From: Erigeron canadensis | Taxonomy: Eukaryota > Streptophyta > Magnoliopsida > Asterales > Asteraceae | NCBI RefSeq assembly: GCF_010389155.1 | Contig: NC_057766.1 | Coordinates: 27,041,516-27,105,515 of the forward strand | DNA length: 64,000 nt | Reading direction: 5' to 3' | Shown: piece by piece, positions 34,401 through 45,327 of the stretch | Numbering within the stretch: the stretch's first letter is position 1 | How the letters are laid out: every line of letters starts with the position of its first letter | Program-made: the position numbers and the translations under genes | Notes under the pieces: generated by a model | The model's input: only the letters and a program-made list of their open reading frames with translations | Told to the model about the DNA's origin: nothing | Databases searched by the model: none

Positions 34401-35889
34401 CAAACAACTGCAAGTAGCAAATACACATGTAAACTAGCCTACAACAAAAACTAGTATATACATGTAATATTTCATTTTTCAAACAACAATCAATGAATCT
34501 AGCTAATACAAAGTATTAATTAAAGAAAGTACTCCGTAATAAATTGGTACCTTGACGTCCTTTCCTTGCTTGACCTTCTCTTCTACAGCTATTATCCCAA
34601 AGATGCGCTTCATATCTCCCAGTCCACCTATGTCTGCACACTCGCACATCAAACTATTACTTACACTGTACAAATCTTACTACACAAAGTACAACCTCCA
34701 AAAAAAATCAAAAAAATAAAAATTTATCAAACACCTTTGCAATACGTACCTAGTTACACCTCTATAGATTGATGTCCTTTGACCAAAAGTCTCACTTCCA
34801 ACTTTCTTACAACTAGTCTGACCACCACCACTAGCCACCGCCACTATTGCTTTCTGATCACCGCCACCACCACCGCCGCCGCCGTTGTTGCCGGCGGTTG
34901 TTGTGATACCCAAAGATAAAGCATTCATAGGACACTGTACAAAAGCCAACTCATTTCCAGACTCAATACAAGACCCCCCATTAAACTGATCAGCCAAATG
35001 GGTCCCAGAATCATCAACTTCCGACCCCGAGTTCGCCGGAAAACCCGCCGTTCCGGCGTTATTATTATTATTATTAAGATCTTGTTGGTGATCAGAAAAG
35101 TAAACAGAGCTATTTCCACCCTCGTACATGTGTGTTAATGTCGACGAGTCTTGCGTCTCCGGTGACACGTCGGCGTACCGGAAGTGTGTGGCGGTTATGG
35201 GTGTAACGGTGGTGGTGGTGGTTGTGGTATCGCCGCCGAGGAAGTCTTCTAGCTTTGGAGCTAGTGGTTGGTTGATATTTGATAATTCCATGTAGCCACG
35301 AAATAACGACGACGAATCGCCGCCGTCTTTGACGTCCTCGTGGCCGGTAGTGTTGTCGCCGGTGTACATCGTTGACTGTTTTTCGCCGTTGGACCAAACT
35401 GCACCACCCCAAGAAAATATTAACTTAGTATCATCAATACATGCACACACACATACATATATACAAAAAATATATATATAGATATAGATAAATACAATTA
35501 AGTAAATAATATAATAAAAAAATTGTTAGTTCAAAGTTACATCATCAAATATTTATTTTGACAAACTTTATAGAAACAAAAAATCATTTTTTCAGTAACT
35601 AGTGGTTTTCTTTTTCCAACAATAGAACTGAAATTTCGGGGATATTTTAATACATATAAACAAAACAATAAATCTTGAACTTAAGATATTAAAAAAGAAT
35701 ACATACTAGCTAGTATATTCTAACAAACAATCAAAAAAATACTAAATAGCAACAAAACAAAAAAAAAGTACCATTTTGATAGAAGTTATTGTCATTGAAG
35801 AAATACTGCTGAGGTTGAGAAGTATTAGAAGAAGTTAACATTTCCATTGGTGAAAGTGAAAATGAGAGCCAGTTATTTTCAGGAGCCAT
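31441..35889 (-). CDS. PLT3/AIL6: AINTEGUMENTA-like double-AP2 transcription factor, PLETHORA3/AIL6 type
   Basis: Eight GT-AG exons give 525 aa: 35889-35772, 35398-34750, 34633-34551, 32640-32632, 32519-32431, 32227-32154, 32075-31948, 31868-31441. The N-terminus reads [13 protein letters not shown], then [21 protein letters not shown] and NSGSEVDDS, all as in AIL6/AIL7. AP2 repeat 1 starts about residue 249 ([20 protein letters not shown]), the linker ends EFIASLRR, and repeat 2 starts about 351 ([19 protein letters not shown]). The C-terminus [11 protein letters not shown] is close to AIL6. These nuclear factors promote organ initiation and phyllotaxis with auxin and define root stem cells (PLETHORA knowledge). 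Asn-, Thr- and Gly-runs mark the disordered N-terminal half. AIL7 is the main alternative name. Confidence 0.93.
32632..32640 (-). other. PLT3/AIL6: 9-nt micro-exon of PLT3/AIL6
   Basis: On the minus strand CTGCAG precedes the nine bases TGTACTTGG, and GTGAGT follows. Inserted between neighbouring exons it supplies the conserved VYLG of AP2 repeat 1 and keeps frame. ANT-lineage genes are known for this mini-exon; automatic gene finders usually miss it. Confidence 0.93.
34198..34343. repeat. ~41-bp direct repeat in PLT3/AIL6 intron 3
   Basis: Starting CATATATGTCATATTTACT, the same ~41 bp occur at 34198-34238 and 34302-34343. It is too conserved to be chance in AT-rich DNA and indicates a recent small duplication. 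Confidence 0.8.
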
Positions 35890-37097
35890 TTATATATATA
35901 TGTGTGTGATATATATTTTTGTTTTTTTGTTTTTTGTTTAGCTACAGTAATGTTTATAAAAAAATTTAACCAAACATATTGGAAGAAATATATGGGGGTA
36001 AAACTGTAAAGAATGTGAAAGGAGGATTAGAAAAGAAGGAAAAGCACATGCAGAAGAAGCTAAGGCACCGGGTGAGAGTATAGTAGTAGGATGTATTTGA
36101 CTGTTGAATTTTTTTGAATGAATGGATGTGTTAAATGTTGCTACAGAGAGAGAGAGAGAAAAGAAAGGTGGAGGTATATAATGGGTGGAAAGAGTCGGTC
36201 TCATCTGCCACATCCGGCGGAAAACCAGAGGGAAAAAAACAAAACATTGTCTCTTCGGTTTCGTTTCTTTCTTTTTTTATTGTTTCTTTTTTATGTATCT
36301 TTATTAATTAGTCTTTCCTTTTACATGTTATGTTATATCTATCTTTGACTGGATAAAAACAATTACTAGCGATATTTTGTTAATTGGCTGATATTTTGTG
36401 AAGAGAAGATCGATAATACTATTTTGTCAAGAGATATGACGATATCTTGTGAAGAGGATGCATAAATAATTCTCCCTCATTTCAAGCTCTTATCAATGTA
36501 GTTAAATCCTCATTTGTTTGTGGCTAATGATAAGTCTTATGTAGCCTACATCTTACTTCAATACGATCGTACGTATTTTCTTATCAAGTTAAATCCTCAA
36601 AGCAGCCTTTATATATATCTCACCCAAATGAATGGAAATCCAGTCTTGAACACCAATCTACATTTCGCGATGGTTCCATTAATTGTTCGCTTGTATGTAC
36701 CGTTTTTCGCTACCTATTAGGCTGTTACAAACAGTGTAAGGTTAAACTAACGAGTCAAATTCTTCATGACTAGCTAGTGCAATTGTTCCCTCGGGTCAAA
36801 GGAATCCTAAATTAAGTGTTATAATCAAGAACACTACAATATGAAGTATCTTAATGCTTGTTAATTAATCCAGTTTTCAATCGTATCAAAATACTTGTAC
36901 TTGATAGTAAGCATCACAAAATACTTGTACTTGATAGTAACCATCACGCACCCAATACGAATGTCACTAGCTACAAAAGCATTGCTACTATATTCAAAGA
37001 CTTGAAAATTATAACTTATAACTAGCTAATTAACCAAAATAGTTGTTTTTATATATGTTCGAAGATTAAAATTAGGAGCTACTCTTGTAAAGAAAAA
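35890..37097. other. Upstream region of PLT3/AIL6
   Basis: Contains TA/TG-rich sequence next to the start codon, a (GA)7 tract at 36145-36158 and no other gene. An ATACTTGTACTTGATAGTA phrase is duplicated at 36888-36913 and 36917-36943. Confidence 0.5.
36145..36158 (-). promoter_or_regulatory. GA/CT repeat in the PLT3/AIL6 upstream region
   Basis: Seven GA units (CT on the gene's strand) lie ~260 bp upstream of the start codon. Plant BPC/GAGA-binding factors recognise such tracts in developmental genes. Function here is inference. Confidence 0.4.
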
Positions 37098-37176
37098 GGG
37101 ATAAGTGCGCCATAATGCATAACTAATTCCGAAAAGTTATTGTGTGCATGAACTCTAGGTTAGTTTCATTGTATTC
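37098..37176 (+). repeat. Left terminal inverted repeat of the MULE
   Basis: 79 bp ending TTTCATTGTATTC. It differs from the right arm mainly by a 2-bp indel near the ATGCAT phrase and a few substitutions. Confidence 0.9.
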
Positions 37177-38057
37177 TGGTAAGTGTTTAAAAAGTCCCAT
37201 AGTGAGCAAAAGTGACCGGTTAAGGGATGACCCGGTCACCACTAAAAATTTCACTCGTTGACTTGTTACGTGGCTTGCTTGCGTGGTATTTAAACAATTA
37301 AAAAAAGGAAAATAAATATTTTACACGTATATATTGTTGATGCCAGTTATTCACACACATAAACACACAGCGACACACACACACTCATACACACACTCCT
37401 TCGAAATCCTCCAATACGTCAACTAATCTCCAGAAATAACTGAATTCTGGTCAAATCGATGGCATAGAACACGTTTTTCATCTACCTAAGGTATGTTTTC
37501 CCCTCAAAACAAACTCAATCGTCATTTCCCTGACTTTGTTACTGTAGAAAACCCTAATTTTTGAAAATTTTTAAATAAAGTTAAAAACTCGACTTTTACT
37601 TTGGATCAAGTTATTATTTGGTTAGATATATTTGTTTATAGTGTTTTTCCCCAATTTTTGTTACAAGTATGTGTCATGAAAAACAATACCAACAGATTAA
37701 ATCGTCATTTTCGCGACTTTTGAACTGTAACCCTAAAATTTGGATTTTCTTAAAAATAAAAAAAAGTTAAAAATCAAGTTATTATTTGGTTAGATTTAGT
37801 TACAGTGTTTTTCCCCAAATTTAATTACAACCATTTGTGTTTACAGTCATTAAGCACTTTTTTGTTGGGATTATATAAGGGAAAAGCGTATAAAACTTGA
37901 TTTATCAAAAAATTAATTATTATGTGAATTTATATCATTTTTCCTTTTTGATTTTGTAGAAGTGAAGCTGTTGAGAATGGATATTAAGAATGTTGGAATT
38001 ATGTGCTTGTAAAGGTAAGAAACAAACTTATTATCACACTTTTAGAATCTTCTAAGA

Positions 38058-38682
38058 GTGATATTGATGATTAGGTTAGAAAGTATTAGAGAGAAAAGTT
38101 CTAGGTGGGAACATGAGGTTTCTCCAGCCATTAGGAAGAAACTAGATGTCATAAAAAGTCAGAGGTCAGATTGGATGACCATTCATGTTGGTGGAAATAA
38201 GTTTGAGGTTAGAAACCATAGGTATGCATACTCTTTGGATATGGATATGGGAACATGTGATTGCAGAATGTGGCAAATGAGTGGTATACCCTATGTCCAT
38301 ACCATGCAAGCTATCTATAAGATGAACAAGAATCCAGAGGATTTTGTGGCTATTTGGTTTAGGAAAGTTCAATTTGACTATGCTTATGAGTTTTACTTGA
38401 ACCCTGTGGGAGGGATGGATACATGGAACTCATTTCCTCATTTGAATGTACCACTTCCACCAAGACCTAGAACTATGCCTGGTAGACCAAAGAAAAAAAA
38501 AGACAAAGGGTTGCACATGAGCCAAAGGTGTGTGGGTCTAGGGTAACAAAGCATGGGGTGGTGATGAGTTGCTCAAGGTGTTTACAGAAGGGTCACAATG
38601 TCAAAACATGTAAAAATGCACCAGTACAGAAGCCTGTTGTTAAGAAACCCAAGGGTAGGCCACCTAATAGAAAAGTTGGATA
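38058..38682 (+). pseudogene. MULE transposase C-terminal fragment (SWIM region and zinc knuckle)
   Basis: The 162-codon frame at 38058-38546 holds SRWEHEVSPAIRKKL and a SWIM-type finger CDCRMWQMSGIPYVH, where the third metal Cys is Tyr. After it, in another frame, 38560-38682 reads CSRCLQKGHNVKTC, a C-x2-C-x4-H-x4-C zinc knuckle, then KKPKGRPPNRK. Family members run ~700-800 aa with an N-terminal MuDR domain and a DDE core; both are missing. Frames at 38691-38879 and 39411-39644 are likely further tail pieces. Confidence 0.8.
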
Positions 38683-40284
38683 ACAATTAAATGAAAGAGC
38701 GTCAGTTTCAGTTCAATCCAGTCAAAGACCATCTGTATTTATGCAAGGAGAAAGACCAACTGTTTCCAATCAAAGTCAAAGACCTACTTTCAATTTTCAA
38801 AGTAAAGGACCAAGTTTTTCTACAAGAAATGATGTACCAAACAATGCTAGAAATGAAGAACCAATACTTGAACCAGTGAGGATATATAACACCAACAAAT
38901 AACCAAGGGTCCAGTGTGAAGAAAAGGCTTTTTGAGGATAGTCAGACTAGCCAAGAAACAGGTCAACAGAGTAAAGTGAAGCATGCAGAAGTGAAAGGTA
39001 AGGCTGTCATGGGAAAAAAAAAACAAGTTACACCAGGCAAGAGGATGGGTGTGACCAAAGATGGCTTCAGATTTCCAACTCATCAGCCACTTGGTATGAC
39101 ATTTTACTCAATATTAATATAGTTTCCATAAATTTGGTTCTAGTGTAAATCATTTTGTGTAACAATACAACTCTGTTGGATAGATTGAGATGATGATGGT
39201 GACAACAACCAGGCTAAACCCAAGCCAAAACCTCCCACTTTTAAGGCCAAGGGCTCATTGGGTATACCCAAGGGAGGTCCAAGGGTAGTATTTGGGAGGA
39301 CTTTGACCTGGCTAAGTTGTGGGATGGGTTCATCTGGTACAATGGTAAGCAACCAACCAAGAAATGTGGAACTTGATGAAAGAGTAACATAGTCAGCCAT
39401 TAGAAGAAAAATGGGTCCAAAACCACAAGTCTCTACACCAGTGAGGATTGAAGAAAATTCAGCTCAGATAGGGACTCAAGAGTCAGTGACTGCAGTGACC
39501 AAGAAAAAGACAACCCCCAAAAAACCAACTGCTCCATTGAAGAGAAGGATTCCTAGTCAGAGGATATTGGGCAAGAAACTTAGAAAGAGATTGGAAACTG
39601 GACCAGGGCTGACCCCTGAAGAACCCATTACCATTCCATTATGAACTTATATTTTGTGTTGTTTGTTAGCATCTTTCATGTATCTTCTCTTTTGTGTATT
39701 CAGCTAACAAACTGCTTGGGTATGTAACTATGGTAACTGCTTTGCTATGTAACAATGGTGCATGTACCTTAACTTCTTTATTACCATGTCTAGGTGGGCT
39801 TAAGAATGGTGCCCTTGCTATGTAATCATCTTTTGTGTATTGTGGTTAGACAATACTTTGGACATCATATGACTTGGTAAAATGAAGGTATGTTAACTTA
39901 TTGTGGATAGTTGTATTATACGAATATTTGTTAAGTTATATGCAAGTTTGTATTATATGTGTGTACCACAGTGAAATGCAACAATGCACTCTAAAATTGC
40001 AAAATAAACCATATTGCATTAGTAGAAACATAAGATTACAATGCTTAAAACATTACAACCAAACATAAACAAAACCACTACTACGAATTACAACATATTA
40101 ATTGACCAAAACTAAGATGACGATAATGGAAAACATAGCCAGAAATCCAAACATAACATAACAACATTTTTCCATATAAATTAGAGTTTGGTTGTACAGA
40201 TAACACCCCGTCTTCATCAACCATGACATGATTCACCTGGTTTTGGGTCTGTGACCGAAGATCGAAGAGAAGATATTTGTAATA

Positions 40285-40559
40285 CTAATTTGGAAGTTCG
40301 TCATCGATGAATCTGAAGGTGGTACACAATTGGGTTTTCGCCTACCAAGTTTGTGAAAGATAAGTAAGTATCTCATATCAACAAGGAAAAAAAACCTAAT
40401 TAATCTAAATCGATAACTTACATGTGGGCAGTGAACAAATCTCCTTCCAGGGTTTCGACTGGTCCATGAAGTGAGAACTTTCATCTTCTGTCCACACTGG
40501 CAGAAAACATATCGATTTGCTCTGTTGGTTGTGCTGGAACTGGAGGAAGAACCATCCAT
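40285..40559 (-). CDS. GRF-type zinc-finger protein carried by the MULE
   Basis: Two exons (40559-40422 and 40341-40285) join in phase 0 through GTAAGT and GGTAG, giving 64 aa. The order YVFCQCGQKM, TSWTSRNPGRRFVHCPH, LCTTFRFIDDELPN matches the zf-GRF pattern CxCG ... GRxFxxC ... CxxFRF. Four metal ligands and the aromatic residues are present. Related plant ORFs are often longer past DELP; here a TAG stops it. GRF fingers bind single-stranded DNA in other proteins; the role in a MULE is unknown. Confidence 0.65.
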
Positions 40560-40778
40560 AGTGGATGTGACAAAGGGAAAGGGGGGGAGGGAAAAAAAGG
40601 AGGGAAGAGAGCGTTTGAGCGGGGAAAAGGGAAGGAAAAAAGAGGGAAAGCAAAATAATAAGGAAAATGATGGAATTGTAGGGTTATATATAAAACATAT
40701 CTGATGTGGCCAGCCAACCGGTTGCAATTTTAGAGTCTCCCGTTTTATGTTTACAATAAACGGAATGTCAAGTTTCTT

Positions 40779-40859
40779 GAATACAATGAAACTAACCTAG
40801 AGTTCGTGCACACAATAACTTTTCGGGATTAGTTACATGCATTATGGCGCACTTATCCC
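40779..40859 (-). repeat. Right terminal inverted repeat of the MULE
   Basis: 81 bp from GAATACAATGAAACTAACC to GCGCACTTATCCC, the inverted partner of 37098..37176. Confidence 0.9.
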
Positions 40860-40868
40860 AAAAAAAAA

Positions 40869-41553
40869 GACAATTTTAAATACACTACATGTAACACTAG
40901 ATGGACACTCGACAAAACATAATATAAGAAATGTCATGACAACGTTAATTTCAAATCAAACACTTGTTTAAAAATAGATAATATAGTTCCTACACCAAGT
41001 AAAATTGATAGAGCAAAAATACCTTAAATGGTATGTACGTGCAAGTCTCTTATAAAGTTGTCTTTTTATTCTTTTTTATAAAGTTATTTTATATAAAATA
41101 AAGAAGAATTTGAGATTGAATTGTTTTAAAAACAAAATTGTTTGATAATAATATAAACATTTTGATTACCTTTGTTTAAAATAGAGTAATAAGTTTTACA
41201 AGGGGCAGAATTATGCGTTGATTCGTTTAGTCCAATCAGCGACACATCAGCAAAAAATCATCTAATAACTAATCTCCCTAAATCCAACCTTATACCATGA
41301 CTACTTTTGGACCCACTTTTTATTTAATTACACGCTCACAAAAAAATAAAAATAAAAAAAGAAGAAAAAGGCTTAAACACTCGTCCGTGAGGGATGAGTG
41401 ACTAAGGACGAGTCCAACCTTTTGGTGTTCACTCGTTCTTGGATGGAGGGCGAATCTCGTCCTTCGGCATAAGGTTGCTCCTAAGACCATCCACGATGGC
41501 AAAATTTGAAAAGCTTTTTTAATTTAAAAAAAGGAAAAAAAAAAGGTGTGTAA
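40869..41553. other. Spacer, no gene seen
   Basis: AT-rich. The 41385-41510 stretch has GGACGAG/CTCGTCC phrases in both orientations and may be a small fold-back repeat. Confidence 0.5.
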
Positions 41554-42357
41554 GAGCAACTCCAATGACATTAAGTGATTAAAGAATTTTTTTTTTAATG
41601 TCCCTACTATTAATATATGATATTAAATTAAAATTGTTAGTTAGAAGTTATAAACAAATATTTTATGAAAGGAGAAAGGTTAAGTAAAACATGTAGTATC
41701 TATCTTAGGTAAAGCAGGGGGGATTATATAAAATTCAGGGGGAGGTTATGTAAAATTCAGGGGGGCTATGTATGCTTATCAAATTCAAAGGTTTAATTTA
41801 TAATAATTTTTTTTTAAGTGGCAGTACATAAGCTTAGGTAAAGTCTACAGTACGAATCATTTCCCTTTATGAAAAGGAATTTAGAAGTGAGTTTGAGCGT
41901 GTAGAAAAAGTCTTTGATCAAATAGCTTGACAAACATTAACCTTTTAAAGAAAAAAGCTACTCGTATTATCTCCAATAGTAAAAAGCTATTCAAAGTCTT
42001 TTTATTTGAAAAAGAGTTTTTCATCAACCTTCTATTGGAGATATTCTAAGTGTGTGTAGGAGTTTTTTTCTTAAAAAAACTTTACTCTCCAATGATAAAA
42101 AAATCTTTTAAACACTCAAAGTAAAATAAAATACACAATTATATACAAAAATAGGTTTAAAATCAAACCTATAGCTTGAAATATATTAAGCTTTTCATCA
42201 TCTCTCTCCTATTAAAAGACTACATATATTATACTTATTTTTAAGCTTTTAAAAACTTTTTATCATTCAAGGGAAGACTTTTTTATAAAAAGCTCTTACA
42301 TATTTTACATATTGTTTTGATTAAATTTTTTTTTAAAATGAACCATTGTAGATGCCC
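41554..42357. mobile_element. PIF/Harbinger-like non-autonomous element
   Basis: GAGCAACTCCAATGACATT at the left mirrors AATGAACCATTGTAGATGCCC at the right, and both ends abut TAA (41551-41553 and 42358-42360). The TAA target and these termini are typical of PIF/Harbinger (Tourist) elements. No transposase. A further fold-back (ATCTCCAATAGTAAAAAGC / TTCTATTGGAGATA) lies inside at 41960-42050, so another MITE may be nested. Confidence 0.6.
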
Positions 42358-42360
42358 TAA

Positions 42361-43181
42361 GGATAAAAGATAGTAACCACAAAAATTTTCTTTAACTTAT
42401 TTGAAGATGAGATTTTATTTATTGGCTTTATATATTTTTAATCTTTAAACCCTTATAAACCAAATAATTTTTTTTTTCCTTTTAACTTTTTAATATTTGA
42501 AAAGTTTAAGATACCTTCTGGTTTATTAAAATGTTAAAAAATTAATTATTGTTGTGGACAAAGTTCAAATAGGGGAAACATGGCTTTTAAAACAAACAAC
42601 TTACCACTTCACTAAGTATTGTTGGTTTGACAGATTTCCTTTCATTAAATATATGTCTTTATTTTTCTATTTTTTTTAATATAAATTAAATATTCTCATC
42701 TAATATACATGTTATAATATTCTCATCTAATACATGTTATAATATACATCATTCAACTTTTAAAGTAACCACACTACTATTTTGCATTATTAAATTTTGT
42801 ATTAATAATCACATTGTTACCGTCATCCATTTTCGTTATCACCATTATTGCATTGCGCGGCTACCCCTCTAATATCTCATAATCAATGTGACTTTTTCAC
42901 TTTGCAACCTCTATTTACCTTATCAAATACCACAAATATTCTCAACATCTAATGATCATTCATTTCTTTCACCTTCAACGTATAGCCAACTTGTTTTACA
43001 AACTACTTCAAAAAATTTTGTTTTTTTGTTTATTTTTATTTCAATTTCATAGCAAGAGATAAAAAGAAAAGTGAAAAGTAAAAGCGATTAGAACCCCTCT
43101 AGCTATTTTTTCCTTTGCTAATTTATTTTTCAAAATCTTTTAGTAATCCATATATAGAGACGACCAAAGTATAGTTTGCAG
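42361..43181. other. Spacer with a degenerate Helitron-like end
   Basis: A TTCTCATCTAATA...CATGTTATAATAT phrase is tandemly repeated at 42693-42745. At 42780-42865 ACCGTCATCC...TTGCATTGCGCGGCTACC looks like a worn 3' end of the Helitron-like family. No gene seen. Confidence 0.45.
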
Positions 43182-43833
43182 TAGGGATGAGCAAAAACCG
43201 AACCGGAAAACCAAAAACCGACAAAACCAAACTGAAAAAACCGAACGAAATTCATTGGTTTGGTTTTTGTTTTCTAAAAACCGAACAGATCGGTTCGGGT
43301 TTCGGTTTCATATGCCAAAAAACTGACAAAAACCGAACCAAACTGAATCAATTATATATTAATTATTTAATATTTATATCATATTACATTTATATTTATT
43401 ACTTATAATTTGTAAATATGTTGATATATTTAAACTTTTTGTCTTTTTAGTATACAAATCTATATAAATTGTATGTTTTAGATGAAAACATACAAGAAAA
43501 TCAATTCGTTTTATAAAAGTTATATCAATTTTAACACCTAAAAAATATAATTAGTCGATAAAAAATATCTTTATATTTTAATTTCTATATCATAATTTTT
43601 TTTGTTAACAACTGAAAATTAAATTTATAACATAATAAACAAAAAAGTTTTTTAAAAAAAATATAATAAAACCGAACAAAAACCGAAACCGATCCAAACT
43701 GAACCAAAAAACCGACAAACCAAACCGAACAAAAACCGAATCCAATGGATTGGGTTTTTTAAAAACCGAATGGATCGGTTATGGTTTCGGTTTTAGCCAA
43801 AAACTAAACCAAATCGATCCATACTCACCCCTA
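43182..43833. mobile_element. hAT-superfamily MITE with perfect 8-bp target duplication
   Basis: Begins TAGGGATGAGCAAAAACCG and ends CATACTCACCCCTA. The same 8 bp, GTTTGCAG, flank both ends (43174-43181 and 43834-43841). The interior is a large fold-back of AACCGAAC / GTTCGGTT phrases. An 8-bp duplication and TAGGG-type ends are hAT traits. No transposase. Confidence 0.85.
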
Positions 43834-43841
43834 GTTTGCAG

Positions 43842-45056
43842 GGGAGGAAAAGTGGACATGGAATGAAATGTTTATTTCCTTTAAAAATAACTATATTAAA
43901 ATAAAATAATATTATATTTTAGTAAGATTTGCCGTGTTACCATTATTTAACTGAATAAGTTGTATACTACAGAAAGGCGAAGAAATTTTGCCTGAACAAG
44001 GTGACGAAACATCCGGGCTCGGCTTGATGTCGGCTTGGCTTAACCTGGTAAAAATGTAACATAGTTATGTTCTTTACTTCTTTTTGCTGTTTAAAAATTT
44101 TTGTTCTTTACTTCTTTTTATCCGGAACAAATTTAATTATAGTTTTAACGTTATATCTCATTAACTATTAAAGGTTTTTTTCTGATTAATTTTTGCCATA
44201 TGATCTCTAAGTGATCGCAAACTTTTAAACTAGAAGGGTACATGTACGATAAAATAATGGTGTAATTAATGTCAAGTAATGTATCTATTTGATGTAATAG
44301 GGTAGTGTATGTTTTTAAAGGTTTAGGTTTAGATGATCCAATGTATTAATTAGGGGGAAAAAAATATCAATAAAGTGAACATATTTAAAATATTAAGGAT
44401 GAGGCTTAATTTGAGAAGATCAATAATTAACAATGTGATAGAGATCGACTGATTGTTGCGTATTTTGTTGACTAGTATAAGCTTGTCACTTTAACCTAAT
44501 TCACACACTTGTCTTTCATGCGTGCAATCGATATTCCGTTCATATGCATTTGTGTACTTCCTTTTTATGGTTGAATAAAGCTACTCGATCGCGCTTTGTT
44601 ACCATAACAGATGTATATCGAAGATCAGTTGGTTAAGTTCTAATGTATGGCTTTTAACAAAATACAAAAGTGTGGTGTTTGATTATACGTGGTCGATGTT
44701 TTGGGATGACATTCACTGCTCATTTAGCATGATTTTGAGGTTATTAAGACACCTTTAGAACACTATTAAATTTAATGTTGATTAAACTTATTCCCATTAA
44801 GACTACAATTTTTCTTAACTTCAAATTTAAGTTCAGTTGCATAACCTATTTATATACCTGGTTAATTTACCTCTCAAATGATGGCTATTTTTATTGTACT
44901 ACCATTGCATATATGTAAAAGGCGTCTTAATAGCCTATGGCGTATAAATGTAACACGATTATCAAAAGATATGTTTAGTTTATCAATCAAAGTATTGTAT
45001 ATTTCGGAACCATTTCTTGAAAACATACATAAATATCCGAGTGCAACAACATTATA
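43842..45056. other. Intergenic stretch, no gene seen
   Basis: AT-rich; a TTCTTTACTTCTTTTT phrase is tandemly repeated at about 44069-44118. Open frames are short and unrecognisable. Confidence 0.55.
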
Positions 45057-45327
45057 TCTATACTTTCTATACTATTATATAAAAATTATACATCTATGTT
45101 GAAAAGTTTACAATTTTGGGACATACAAAATTATTATTTTACCTTTAATAAATTAACTTACACAACCATTCTATAATCTTTTAAAAGATATATATTCACT
45201 ATCCCTAATTTCAAATATCTTTGTATCAATTTTTTACACCAATTGATGACGACGTCATCACCATCCGTCGACGTCACCACATCGCAACCAATGTCATCGT
45301 CGCCGCATTGTGCGGGTACTATGCTCG
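45057..45327 (+). mobile_element. Non-autonomous Helitron-like element
   Basis: Starts TCTATACTTTCTATACTAT (as at 13584) after A, and ends with hairpin GCCGCATTGTGCGGGT then ACTATGCTCG before T. The terminal CTRR has mutated to CTCG. The interior carries GACGACGTCATCACC-type sequence. Non-coding. Confidence 0.6.

Larger units (their letters stand above)
37098..40859. mobile_element. Mutator-like element (MULE) with long terminal inverted repeats
   Basis: The ends GGGATAAGTGCGCCATAATG (37098) and its complement (ending 40859) continue as ~80-bp inverted repeats. The 9 bp outside (AAAGAAAAA left, AAAAAAAAA right) agree at 8 of 9 positions, as expected for a worn Mutator target duplication. Inside are a truncated transposase (38058-38660, +) and a GRF zinc-finger gene (40285-40559, -). 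At ~3.8 kb without the catalytic DDE part, the element cannot move on its own. Confidence 0.85.

Noticed and set aside
34925..35412. Alternative frames over PLT3/AIL6 exon 2 (Arg/His-rich)
   Set aside because: Shadows of the real exon, which joins in phase with its neighbours and carries AIL motifs.
38847..39400. Minus-strand frames in the MULE
   Set aside because: Opposite strand of the degraded transposase tail; no recognised domain.
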